In this document: positions 10,681-20,400 of the stretch, one piece after another
How the letters are laid out: every line of letters begins with the position of its first letter
Position numbering within the stretch: position 1 is the stretch's first letter
DNA from: Ricinus communis
Lineage: Eukaryota; Streptophyta; Magnoliopsida; Malpighiales; Euphorbiaceae
Assembly (NCBI RefSeq): GCF_019578655.1
Contig: NC_063256.1
Coordinates: 20,188,005 to 20,252,004, forward strand
DNA: 64,000 nt
Direction of reading: 5' to 3'
Notes under the pieces: generated by a model
What the model saw: only the letters and a program-made list of their open reading frames with translations
The model's database searches: none
What the model was told of the DNA's origin: nothing
Position numbers and translations under genes: made by a program

Positions 10681-12117
10681 TGATGTGCATCATTTTATAC
10701 ATATCTATATGCCCAATTGTTTATATTTTTGTGCATAGTTATCTTGTTTTATGCCAGAATCACCTGTGTTTTGGTTCCTTTCACGTTTAAGGTCATTATC
10801 AAGGCATATTATCAGTAATCGAGGGAAATAAGTGCAATTACGGACTATAATCCATCAAATTGAGCAAGGACTAGCATTCCAAGGTTGAGCATGGCTTGGA
10901 CTCTGGCCATGCTCAACCATCAAATAGTTGCCCTTCAAGAGTGCCATTTTGGCACGGTTTCCGAAGCCACCACGGCCTCCACCATGGGCCGTGGTGGCTC
11001 AGCATCGGCTAGGGCACGGCCAGGAAGAAGTCATGAGTTATGGAACATGGAGGATCCAACACGGCCTGGACTCCGGCCGTGCTGATCAGCACAAGCTTGA
11101 CCACGACCATGCTGAAAGATTTATATAGGCAAAAACGATTTGTTGAATTAGGGTTCGATTTTCTGACTTGATTTTACATATACAAGCTTAAACCATCTTC
11201 TTCCAGACTTCAATACTCGACCTTAGAAGATCATTTCATCTATTGAAGGAAGGATTACAATTGTTTTAACATCAAATTGAAAATCAAGACAAGATTTGGG
11301 AGCATTCTAGAGGCAAATTAGGGTTTATCATTATGAATTGGGAATTTAGGGTTTTTCATCCAACTTGAAGAAGAAAGGTGTACATACCTTCAATTTACTT
11401 TTCTGAATCTATTCTTTACTTTGTGTTGCTTATTAGTATGAGTAACTAAAATTCTCAAACCCATTGGGGTTCCTGTGTTGTTGGATTGATTTTAATGCTT
11501 ATGAGATTTTGATTATCATTTTGTCTCTTCTTGCTTTCATTATTAATGAGAAATCACCTTATTCATGAGACATTGTGAGTTGTGGTATTCAGATTGCTTT
11601 ATGTAATTGAGAAATTCATTTAGTAATTGAAATTTGAATAGCAAGAATTGGTTAATGATCACTTAGAGATAAGGGTAATTGACTAGCCGGATTAAGAATT
11701 AACAATGCTTAATAGAGGCGGGTCAAAGCTTAATGCTAATCGAATAATCGATCGTTAGGAAGAGATTCCAACTTTAGGTTATTAGGTTTAGGAATTCGGT
11801 TATCTCGAGAGGGAGACCCAATTCAGTTAAGAATTCGTCCACGGGTAATTGCAATTGGTAATCAATATAATCTCTATCTTCACTAAAATCCAACTAGCTT
11901 AGGTCCCCTAGGGTTTGCTTTTTCCTTCGATTGTTTTCCTAAATCCTTTCAGATTATTTGACACTTAGTTAATCGTTTGTTCATATTTAATCATAGCATA
12001 ATAACTTCATCGATTTTGTTAAGATTAGATAACATAAGATGCTGCAGTAGTTCTAGGATCACCCTTTCCCGAGAATATGACCTTGATATTCACCATTTGT
12101 GCTAGTCTGCATCGATA
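10681..12117 (+). repeat. Athila A 3' LTR, 3' end truncated
   Basis: Starts TGATGTGCATC and aligns with 1491-2930. Homology ends at CATCGATAG (about 12117), where Tat A integrase begins, so the last 60 or so bases of the LTR, present at 2910-2969, are missing. The TATA box is at 11120-11129. Confidence 0.88.
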
Positions 12118-13270
12118 GTACATCAGCCATGAGGGAATCCTGTACAAAAGGATGGTGTTGGGTGTACAGCTCCGATGTGTGACGAAAGTAAAAGCACAAG
12201 CAGTGATGGAAGAAATGCATAAAGGAGTATGTGGGCCTCATTTGAGCAGTATAGTGTTAACGAGGAAGATCGTATGCCAAGAATATTATTGGTTAACAAT
12301 GGAAAAGGATTGTATAGTACTGGTGAGAAAATGTTGTGAATGCCAACTGTATAGTGACTTAAGTCACATACCTCCGACAGAGCTGCATAACTTAACATCA
12401 CCTTGGCCCTTTGCAGCTTGGGGGATCAACATCATTAGAAAAATAAAACCTCCCTCGAATGGTCACAGGTTCATGGTCATAGCAACTAATTACTTCTCTA
12501 AGTGGGTTGAAGCCGAGTCATTCACTACCGTGGGGGCATGGCAGAGGGCCAAATTTATAAAGAGGAACCTGATATGCAGATTAAGGATCCCATATCATGT
12601 CGTGAAGGATAATTAGGTACGGTTCATGGGAGAGACAGTAGATGTACTAGCAAAATACAAGATCAAACATCTTAGATCTTCTCCATATAGACCTCAAGCG
12701 AATGGAGTGGTAGAAGCAGCCAACAAGAACCTGAAGAAAATACTTTTAAAAATGGTGTAGAATCACAAGGACTGGTCGTTTCGGTTACCCTTTGCACTTT
12801 GAGGATATTGAACAACCGAGCGAAGATCGAGTGGGCAACCACCATAATCTATAGTTTACGGGACTGAAGCAATTATGCCAGTTGAGTTAGAATTGAAGTC
12901 TTTGAGAGTTGTATTTGAGGCTGAAATACAAGAGTATCAATGGGTCAAGCAGAGATACCAACAGTTGGCTCTAGTTGATGAAAAAAGGATGAAAGCCCTA
13001 TACTACATGCAGTTGTATAAAAAAAGGATAGCTAGGGCATTCAATAAGAAAGTGAAGCCGAGAAAGATCAAAGTTAGTGACCTAGTATTGAAGCGCACAA
13101 GACCTACTGCATTCAACCTAAGAGGGAAGTTCAGGCCGAATTGGGTAGGCCTGTACTTGGTAAAAAAGATCCTGCCTAAAGGTGCTGCTAAGATTTCAGA
13201 CCTGGAGGGAAATGAGTTCACTAAACCAATCAACTTGGATCGTCTTAAGAAATACTATTTATATAAATAA
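12118..13270 (+). pseudogene. Tat A integrase
   Basis: The frame resumes with YISHEGILYKRMV. The zinc-binding HHCC region follows: HKGVCGPH, YYWLTMEKDC, CCECQLYSD. The catalytic core has WGINIIRKI where the first catalytic Asp is normally WGID, and NYFSKWVEA where DYF is normal; PYRPQANGVVEAANK holds the Glu region. Stops occur at 12613 and about 12758. The C-terminal open stretch (12875-13270, 131 codons) has GDLVLKR-like VSDLVLKRTRP and KFRPNWVGLYLVKKI, the chromodomain-less end typical of Tat. Asp changes and stops make it inactive. Confidence 0.88.
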
Positions 13271-13546
13271 ATAATAGAAAAAATAGCCTATTGATCAGAA
13301 AACCTGAAAAGGCTGGTCAAGCAAAAATCAGGGGAAAAAAGAGGAAAATAAATCAGCTAGAAAATTTGAAAAGACTGGCTGATGACAGGAGTTATATCTT
13401 GTGAAATCAAAATGTACTCATATGGACTTTTACTAAATGAATAAATTGCTTAGAATTGCTATCAAACATATATATGTTTGTTTACCATTTTACATACTAA
13501 TTGAAAGAAAAACAAAGCTAAAAGTCCTAAGCAAAATAAATGAGAT
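13271..13546. other. Tat A start of 3' region
   Basis: A-rich non-coding sequence. A loose direct repeat (GAAAACCTGAAAAGGCTGG near 13298 and GAAAATTTGAAAAGACTGG near 13360) resembles the repeats at 14161-14254. No gene seen. Confidence 0.5.
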
Positions 13547-13837
13547 CTAAAAAGAAGCATATCTCCTTCTCTTTTTTGCATTTGCACCCCTAGATAGAGC
13601 AGCTAGTTCTCGAGTCCTCTTGAACTGTACAAAACTAGGAGAAGTGAAAATCTGAAGCTGAAACCAAGCCTTGAAGTTGTCATTAGTGGTTAGATCGCCC
13701 TCGGAGTCGAAGTTTTGTTCTATGTCTCGGAGGGGCCAAATTCTCTCGACCTTATCTAGAAAATCTTACATGAGTAGGAAGCCTTCGAATTCAGGTGGGA
13801 TCCAAGATCTGTTGCTTCTCCCTATACTAGTGGCAAT
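13547..13837 (-). pseudogene. Antisense exon in Tat A 3' region, C-terminal
   Basis: On minus, one frame reads through about 95 codons to a stop at 13547: GRSNRSWIPPEFEGFLLM, one TAA, then DFLDKVERIWPLRDIEQNF, DNFKAWFQLQIFTSPSFVQF, and a basic tail GANAKKRRRYASF. The Lys/Arg-rich end looks like the terminus of a real protein. It is opposite to pol and lies 280 bases beyond it. Minus-strand genes in this place are known in some Tat relatives (for example Grande of maize). Function unknown. Confidence 0.45.
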
Positions 13838-13849
13838 GCCTTAAAGGTG

Positions 13850-14488
13850 TGTAAAAGGTGGATGCCCATAGTTTAGGTAAGGGTACACTATCACCATACA
13901 CCATGAGTGTGACATGCTTGATCCTCCACCAAGGGCACGCCCAACAAATGAGTGTGTCTAGGATGCCTTTCATCTAGGAAATCCAGCCATCATGTCCTTA
14001 TGGGGTAACAACAGGTCGAGTTTGCACGTGCTTTGTCTCCTAGTTATCGATATTCCTCCAGATGGTCAATATCTAAAGCTTCTCGCACAGCCAAATCTAT
14101 CAAAAGAGATTAAGAAAAGAGAAAAATAAAAATAATAAAATAAAAGAAGAAAAATAAGTTGAAAACCCAAAAAGGCGGCTTAGGCAAAAGTTAAGACAAA
14201 AGCTTGCTATGTTGAGAATCCAAAAGGGCGGCTTAGGCAAAAATTAAGGCAAAAAAATAAAAAAATAGTAAAAGAAAAGAGATTTTATTGTGTACTTGTA
14301 AGAAAACGAGGATGCCACCAAACCGTTGAAGGGATTTGTACATGTCTAACCCAATGATGGTTTCAACCAAGATGACTGGATTGGATATGCTTCATGCTCC
14401 ACTTGATCAATAATACTAGCAATTCTGATATATCCCCCTCCTTAAGCAGAAATCAACAAAAATTGGGCATAAAGGTAAAAGCCCAACA
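13850..14488 (-). other. Antisense gene remnant, fragmented middle
   Basis: Minus-strand frames hold coding-like scraps between the two clearer exons: a stretch at 13880-14100 reads LDERHPRHTHLLGVPLVEDQ in one frame, and 14300-14400 is open in another. Stops and frame changes prevent a model. The direct repeat at 14161-14254 interrupts it, so it may include an intron or a later insertion. Confidence 0.3.
14161..14254. repeat. Two-copy 53-bp direct repeat in Tat A 3' region
   Basis: Units start at 14161 and 14214; the shared core is AAAAGGCGGCTTAGGCAAAA with minor changes. Repeats of this kind are common in the 3' untranslated part of plant Tat elements. Confidence 0.7.
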
Positions 14489-14764
14489 TCAGAATCCCAA
14501 AAGGTGTGCCTCTTTCCTTTTCTTCTCATAGAAAGAGATTAGCGAGGTAAGGGTAATGTACTCACTACCAGAATGGGAAAGTACCTCAGCTGGGGGCATG
14601 TTAAACAATTCCACCAGTTTGCCAAGAAACGACTCATCGAGTTTTGAAGAAGTAATGGGATGAGTAGAATCCATGGGGCCTCCATGAATACCAGAGAACT
14701 CTTTAATTATGGGGTACGACTTTTCTCCATTGAATCTAAAGACATGGTCCCTTGGGCACCACAA
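14489..14764 (-). CDS. Antisense ORF in Tat A 3' region, N-terminal exon candidate
   Basis: An uninterrupted 91-codon minus-strand ORF: MWCPRDHVFRFNGEKSYPII, KEFSGIHGG, then KLDESFLGKLVELFNMPPAEV and a basic end SFYEKKRKEAH. The opening (aromatic, Pro, H-x-F-x-F, glycine, then P-x-I-x-E-F) resembles the start of plant retroelement-derived 'mobile domain' or DUF7745-type proteins, in which a similar segment precedes EEY/EEF. That likeness is by eye only. A TATA-like element lies about 200 bases upstream on minus. It could be a first exon joined to the exon at 13547-13837. Confidence 0.45.
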   Translation of the reverse strand: MWCPRDHVFRFNGEKSYPIIKEFSGIHGGPMDSTHPITSSKLDESFLGKLVELFNMPPAEVLSHSGSEYITLTSLISFYEKKRKEAHLLGF

Positions 14765-14966
14765 GTTGGCAGTAGAATGGAGAAATCCATAATTAAGTTT
14801 GGTCTGTTATATGGCTTTGAAGGATGAAAGATGAAATTTCCTAAGTTTAATCCAATCCCTGTTAGGGTTTTGAGGGGAGTTTACAGGCTTTTGGCACTCT
14901 TTTGAGACATATTTTTGGCTTTTTGAAGTATTAAATCGCATGTGAGGAAGTGAGGAGGCGCATGTG

Positions 14967-14974
14967 TATATATA
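14967..14974 (-). promoter_or_regulatory. TATA-like element, possible antisense promoter
   Basis: CCTATATATAC on minus, about 200 bases before the ATG at 14764. The same bases also read as TATA on plus, so direction is not settled. Confidence 0.35.
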
Positions 14975-14977
14975 GGC

Positions 14978-15339
14978 CTCAAATCAGTGTCCATTTTGAA
15001 CTCTATAATTGCATAGCCAATCAGCATTGCATAGAGCCAATTGGTTGTGCGCAAAGGCAATCAACATAGCACATAGCCGATGGCTGTGCAGCCTCCCGGT
15101 GAAACTTTTGGCCAATTTTGTCAGTTTTTTGGGTGCTTTTCCATTTCTTGTTACATATAAGCTCATGTAAATGCAAGAATAAAGGGTAATAAAGAAAAAT
15201 ATAAGTGATTTGGAGGTGAAAATGAAGGATTTTATATATCCTCAAGAAGTCAAAGGTTCTACAAAAGACGAAATAGTCAAAAGTGCAAGCAATGGCAAAA
15301 AAGGGAAAGTACAAGCAATAACCAATAAATCAAAAGTTG
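14978..15339. other. Tat A region with AGAGCC-type motifs
   Basis: Between 15003 and 15090 are three or four copies of the motif seen in the other Tat LTRs here (TAGAGCCAATTGGTTGTGC, CATAGCCGATGGCTGTGC). This could be part of Tat A's LTR or of a promoter region for the antisense gene. The rest is AT-rich without a supported gene. Confidence 0.4.
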
Positions 15340-15479
15340 GGGTTCTCTCCTGAATCCCCCATCCCATCGTCCGAGTCAGTGTCCATCCTATAGGTCCGTA
15401 AGGTCAATAGCTGGAGTGTCAGAGTGTCGATCCGACATTACTTAGCGTCAATCTAATATTGCCAGTCGTCCACTTACCC

Positions 15480-15930
15480 TTACAAGCCCTTATGATCCCT
15501 CCGATGAAAACCTGAAAGGAAATTAGTTAGTGCATTACATGCATACATGCATACATTTTATATTTCACAAGTAATTTTCTTACTTACCAGTCCTTGTTAA
15601 GAATAAAGGACTGCCTCCTTGTAGCACCAAAAAATCAATGGACGTACTTAAACTGGTCTCTCTAAACTTGAATGGTTATTTGCATGATATGTCACTACCT
15701 TTTCAAGTGCTTGGAGAGAATTCCGGAGGGAGGCAATGCTCCATGGCAAGCCAGTGCTCCATTGAACCGTGAGTGCTCCAGTATGAGACCATCAAATCTG
15801 AAGGGAATGTAATGCTCCCCAAAACCACATCAGAAATGGCTATAGGAGGTGCCTTGGAGGCAACACTAGCAGAAGAGCCTATAATGTGGGAAGGCTTGGA
15901 ACATCAAGCAGATCGCCCCTCGGGCGGCTC
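15480..15930 (-). pseudogene. Antisense two-exon remnant with a spliceosomal intron
   Basis: On minus, an open stretch (about 15925 down to 15700) reads SSASVASKAPPIAISDVVLG, SITFPSDLMVSYWS, WLAMEHCLPPGILSKHLK; after a frame change FRETSLSTSIDFLVLQGGSP leads to a donor. The intron 15587-15512 (76 nt) begins GTAAGTA and ends TTCCTTTCAG, with the branch-like ACTAAC about 18 bases before its end. The following exon quickly meets a stop. No domain recognised. It may be part of the same Tat antisense gene or a captured host gene piece. Confidence 0.4.
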
Positions 15931-16012
15931 ATGAGTAGCAGGAGCCTAGTGGAGGAACTGTAAATAAAATAGTAAGAATAGTGCTAGAGTGGCTAGCATT
16001 GAAGAAGCAAAT

Positions 16013-16017
16013 GAAGA
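16013..16017 (+). repeat. Left target-site duplication of Athila B
   Basis: GAAGA; the right copy is AAAGA at 21629-21633. In SIRE-2 the uninterrupted site reads AATGAAGACTTAGG. Confidence 0.75.
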
Positions 16018-17707
16018 TGATAAGTACTAAAGGCGCTTACTTTTGAGCTTTATTTTATATTAATTTTACCTTCAATTGAGTTTGATTTATTGTTCAAACT
16101 TGATTTTCAGTTCTTTTAGGCACTTTGAGGATAAAATATGTTAATGAGTCAAATAGAATCGAAAAGCATGAGAATCGGGCAACGAAAAGGCATATTTATC
16201 CAAAGTTCTGTCTAACACGAGAAGCCAAGCGGACATGTGGCCTTCCCATGTGAGTTTTGAAAATGGCAGAATACATGAAGGGTCCACACGGGCAGCCCAC
16301 ACAGGCATGTGCTTCCCGTGTCAAATTGACAGGCGAATTTCAGCATTACACAGATTTGATCGCATTAGTTTCAATGCAGTTTTTCGTAATCTTACATGTC
16401 TAGAATTGAAAAGTGGTCTTCATCAAATTTGTAAGGGACTTCCTAAGATATAATTCCAATGAATAGCTAAACTCCATATCAGGTTTCTACGGTTGAAAAA
16501 ACTTGGATCAAAGTCCGTTTCTGTTTAGGTCAGTCTCAATATTTGGGCCTTATCTAGAGCTATAGAGGTCTAATTGAGGTGATTAAAAATTCTAAAATGA
16601 ACCATTCTTCAGGAGCTACAACTTTTATGAAGAACATAAGCCTCAATTCGATTTTGAAGATGTCCTAAAATAGCTTGAAATATAAAGAATAGACAAAGAT
16701 ACATATTCAAGCTACAAAAAAGCTAAGGACGTCACACGGCCGTGTGGTCCCCGTGTCAATCATAAAAATACACTATCTAAAGGAAATTTTGAAAGAGCTG
16801 CATCATACTTTCATTTCTAGAGAGCAAAACACTGAGAAACTTCATCTCTCTTTCATTTTTAGGGTTTTGATTGGTATTTTCTAAAGGAAGAACATTATTT
16901 CCTTCATTACTTTTGAAGATTGAGAATTCAAGACTGAAGATTTTCATTTCTACTCTTCCATGACTAGTTTGATATTTTATTCCCCTAATCTTTACTTCTT
17001 TATTATAATATCTAATAACTAATTTTCTTACTATTTGGGTTTTGATGAACCTTAATTTGTTTCGTATGGATTGATTCAAAGTTAATGCAATTGATATTTT
17101 CCATGAGTTGTGTTTTTCCTTTGATTTCTTAATTATATATTTCAATTGATAAGTCGATGTATTGATTGAGATTTATTTTCATAAACTGATTAAAGATAAC
17201 TTTTTATGAATCGATCACATCTTAGGGATTAAGAATTGATTGGGATACTAGAGATAGATCTATAAGATCATTTGGTTCAATAGTTCCTTAATCTTAATGC
17301 ATGACCTAAGTGAGCGGATTTGAGAAGAGATTCCTCTCACTCATCTTAGGAATTATGGGTTTAATCACTTGAGAAAGGTTTAAACCTAATTTTGTGGAAT
17401 GCCAACTCAACTTTTGGTTTGAATTAATTACTGTTTGTGTCATAAAATACTTAACTTATTAGGGGGATTCACTACCTAAATAGGCTTTAACCTTGATAAG
17501 TTTACCAATTGTTTTAAATTTTTATTTTCAATGTTGTTTTATTGTTGAATATTACTACACCCAAACAACATTTTCATTGTTGAACATTAGTATATGATTG
17601 AAGGTAGTACTCACAATTAGGTCCCTAGTGGAATGAGACTCTTATTTATCATTATATTACTTGATATATGATCGGTGCACTTTGCCTTGTGCGAATAGCT
17701 CCCATCA
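16018..17707 (+). repeat. Athila B 5' LTR
   Basis: Begins TGATAAGTACTAAAGG and ends CTCCCATCA, 1690 bases, followed by AGTTTT and the PBS. Its last 490 bases match the 3' remnant at 21167-21628. Its 3' half also resembles the Athila D LTR (32500-33393). GC-rich palindromic motifs lie at 16215-16330 and 16730-16760. Confidence 0.88.
16733..16746. other. Perfect 14-bp palindrome in Athila B U3
   Basis: CACACGGCCGTGTG is fully self-complementary and is followed by a half-copy CCCCGTGT. It is the clearest example of the motif iterated in the Athila LTRs of this window. Confidence 0.8.
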
Positions 17708-17713
17708 AGTTTT

Positions 17714-17731
17714 TAGCGCCGTTGCTGGGGA
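17714..17731 (+). other. Primer-binding site, tRNA-Asp (Athila B)
   Basis: TAGCGCCGTTGCTGGGGA; two changes from the tRNA-Asp complement. Confidence 0.8.
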
Positions 17732-17853
17732 CTCTTTTCTATTGTGATATTATTAGTAATTCAAAAACTAGTGATTTAGCGTTTTTTATTTTTTATTATT
17801 ATTTGATTTATCTTGGTTGTGTTTGTGTTTATTGGAGGTACCTAAATCTATGT

Positions 17854-19490
17854 ATGACCCGAGCTAGTTCAATAGAACTTTTTGCTTATGAACTAGAGTT
17901 GGAAAGAACTTTGAGGAAGCAGCAAAGAGAAGAACAAGAACGAGTTTTAGCTGAAACAGTGGAGGAGTTATATGATCAGAATCAAGAAGGAGACTTAAAC
18001 CAAGTAGAGGAATAGTATAGAATGGCAACTCCACCTAGGGAGAGAACCATACAAGAGTATGCATGACCAACTCTTAATGGGGTTACATCGAGTATTGTGA
18101 GACCGAATGTTGTGGCAAACAACTTCGAGATCAAGCCCAACATTATTGAGATGGTGCAAAACAATTGCATGTTTGATGGTTTGCCAACGAGGATCCAAAC
18201 ATCCACTCGGATGATTTTCTAGAGATTTGCGATATCTTCAAGATTAATGGGGTATCAGATGATGGTATTCAGTTGAGACTATTCCCATTCTCATTAAGGG
18301 ATAAGCCAAAGAAGTGGTTAAAATTATTTCCAGCTGGCACATTTACGAGCTAGAATCAGCTGGCTAAGAAATTCTTTGAGAGATACTTTCCACCTTCTAA
18401 GACGGCCAAGTTGAGGAATGATATAGCAGAGTTTCTTCAGCAAGAGAATGAGCTCTATAGGATTACTGGGAATGTTTCAAGGATTTACTGAGGAGCTGTC
18501 CATACCATGTTTTACCTTTATGGCTACAAATTTAGACATTCTTTAATAGACTGAATTACGCAAGTAAACAATCTATTAATGCTGCAACAGGTGGATCATT
18601 AAACCATAAGACTCCTAAGCAATCTATGGATCTTATTAAGGATATGGCAGTGACGAACTATTAGTGGCAAAATCTAAGAGAGCAGGTTTGAGTCAAGGGG
18701 AATGGAATCCATGCGGTAGACCCTATAGTAGTTATGAATGCACAACTAGAGGCCATGCGCAGGAAGATGGATGCTTTGACTATGTCTTCATTTGGACGAC
18801 AAGCACAAGTTATGACTTGTGATTGGTGTGGGGGTGGTCATCAAAGTCAAGATTGCCAAAATTGGCAATACTTTTACTGAGCCAAAGCAGATTGATTATG
18901 TGGGTAGTGCTTCGGGTAAACAGAACAATCCTTATAGCAATACTTATAATTTGGGATGGAGAAATCATCTGAATTTCTCTTGAGGGAATCAAAATCAACA
19001 AACACCTCCACCACTAGGATTTCAACAGCAAAACTAGCAACAGGCTCCTCCTAGATGGAGTAATTTAGAGGAGATGATGGAGAAATTAATCTCAACTTTT
19101 GAATTAAGGTTTCAATCTACATAAACTGCTCTTAGGAACCAACAAGCTTCGATTCACAACTTAGAGAATCCAGTGGAGCAGATTGTAAAGCTCTTGAGTG
19201 AAAGGCCCCAAGGAGGCTTGCGTAGCAACACAGAGACAAATCCTAAGGAGCAACTTAAGGTCATTACCTTGAGAAGTGGAAAACAATTGGTAATGAAAAG
19301 AAAGCAAGCAGAAAAGAAATTTGATGTTGTTAAAGAGGTATTTGAAGGAGAGAAGGGTGTAGAGGCTAAAGTGGAAGAAAAAGTAGAAGCAACACTAAAG
19401 CCTACCCTTTCTCTGAAGGAGTATAAACCAGGGGTGCCTTATCCAGCTGATCTTCTAAAGGACAAATTGGATGCATAATTGGGTAAGTTT
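17854..19490 (+). pseudogene. Athila B gag
   Basis: Start MTRASSIELFAYELELERTL at 17854, stop at 18013. After it come NNFEIKPNIIEMVQNN, and in another frame EICDIFKINGVSDD, LFPFSLRDKPKKWLKLFPAG and FERYFPPSKTAKLRNDIAEF, the Retrotrans_gag domain at about 18190-18450. A complete CCHC knuckle CDWCGGGHQSQDC lies at about 18820-18858. The frame 19173-19478 has LLSERPQGGLRSN and LKEYKPGVPYPADL. At least three frameshifts and several stops. Confidence 0.85.
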
Positions 19491-20176
19491 CTTGAACTCT
19501 TTAAATAATTTCATATTAACATACCTTTTGTAGAAGCTCTATCGCAGATGCCCAAGTATACTAAGTTCTTTAAGGAACTCCTCTCTAACAAGAGGAAGTA
19601 TTAATGGTGCAACTTTCAAAAAAGAGTTCAACGATAATTTAAAAGAGATTACCAATGAAGCTAAAAGACCCAGGGAGTTTCACTATTCCTTATTTTATTG
19701 GTAACCTAAATGTTAATAATGCATTGGCTGATTTAGGGGCTAGCATTAGTGTTATGCCTTATAAATTATTTAAGAAATCAGGACTAGGAGAACCGAAACC
19801 AATACTCATGAGTGTTCAGCTAGCTGATAAATCTTTTGTATACTCTAGGGGTGTCATTGAAGATGTGTTGGTAAATTTTCAAAAGTTTATTTTTCCTGTA
19901 GATTTTGTGATCATGGATATGGATGAGGATGTTGATGTTTCCCTTATCCTTGGCAGACCCTTTCTTGCTACAACTAGAGCCATTATTGTTGTTCATGATG
20001 GTAAGCTGATTCTTAGGGTAGAGGATGAACAATTGACTTTTCAACCCCCCAATAGTATGAAACATCCACTTGCACTGAATGATATGGATTCTAGTGATGA
20101 TATGATAGAGCATGAAACTGTCAATTTAATTTCATCTATTGTTGCTAAAGATCCTCATGAGTTTTGTCTTGTATAG
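19491..20176 (+). pseudogene. Athila B aspartic protease
   Basis: After a broken linker (FVEALSQMPKYTKFFKELLS) the frame 19655-20176 (173 codons) encodes NALADLGASISVMPYKLFKK with the DLGAS active site, SVQLADKSFVYSRGVIEDVL, FPVDFVIMDMDED and VSLILGRPFLATTRAIIVV. Same architecture as Athila A 5020-5400, with the Asp intact. Confidence 0.87.
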
Positions 20177-20400
20177 AAACAGGAAAAATTGGAAACATCA
20201 AAAGCTGTTGAGCAGTTAGTTTATCTAGAGGCTGGGAAATTGATAAAGAAGTGGAGATTTAAAGTTGTTGAGATGCCCAACAAAGAAAGAATGAAGCCTC
20301 CTATTAAAGACCTACCAACTTTGAAGTTGAAGCAGTTCCCATCTCATTTAGAATATGCATATTTGGTGGAGATGATTAAGCTCCTTGATGCGGGTTGATG
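20177..20400 (+). pseudogene. Athila B linker fused to an RT scrap across a deletion
   Basis: PIKDLPTLKLKQFPSHLEYAYL is the linker that normally precedes RT by about 80 codons. It passes directly into VEMIKLLDAG, which is RT sequence from inside the fingers (compare EVIKLFDAGLIYH at 5912-5950), then a stop. About 3-4 kb of pol and the post-pol ORF are missing just to the right. Confidence 0.75.

Larger units (their letters stand above)
1491..12117 (+). mobile_element. Athila-type Ty3/gypsy retrotransposon (Athila A), nested in Tat A
   Basis: Two direct LTR copies (1491-2969 and 10681-12117) flank PBS, gag, protease, RT, RNase H, a post-pol ORF and a long 3' noncoding region, all on plus. The PBS complements tRNA-Asp, as in Athila. 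Integrase is absent; an inverted LTR fragment occupies its place. No clean target-site duplication remains, because the right LTR lacks its last 60 or so bases and adjoining Tat pol is also missing. The two LTRs differ at many positions, so the insertion is not recent. Confidence 0.9.
1..15984 (+). mobile_element. Tat-lineage Ty3/gypsy retrotransposon (Tat A), 5' part outside window
   Basis: Plus-strand pol runs from the left edge to 1490, stops at the Athila A LTR and resumes at 12118 with integrase. The lineage call rests on a second RNase H-like stretch after the canonical RNase H, and on a long non-pol 3' region with opposite-strand exons, both typical of Tat/Ogre elements. About 50 bases of pol seem lost at the right junction. 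No terminal LTR was recognised. The right limit is set where SIRE-1 gag homology begins (about 15985) and is uncertain. All coding parts hold stops, so the copy is dead. Confidence 0.75.

Noticed and set aside
12059..12401. Minus ORFs opposite the integrase zinc finger
   Set aside because: Shadow frames of plus-strand integrase, which has clear motifs.
13290..13380. Structured small RNA in the A-rich Tat segment
   Set aside because: The pattern is a loose direct repeat, not an inverted one; no stem is evident.
16777..17145. 122-codon minus ORF in the Athila B LTR
   Set aside because: Lies in the R/U5 part of an LTR, has no recognisable motif, and the matching part of the Athila D LTR is not open.
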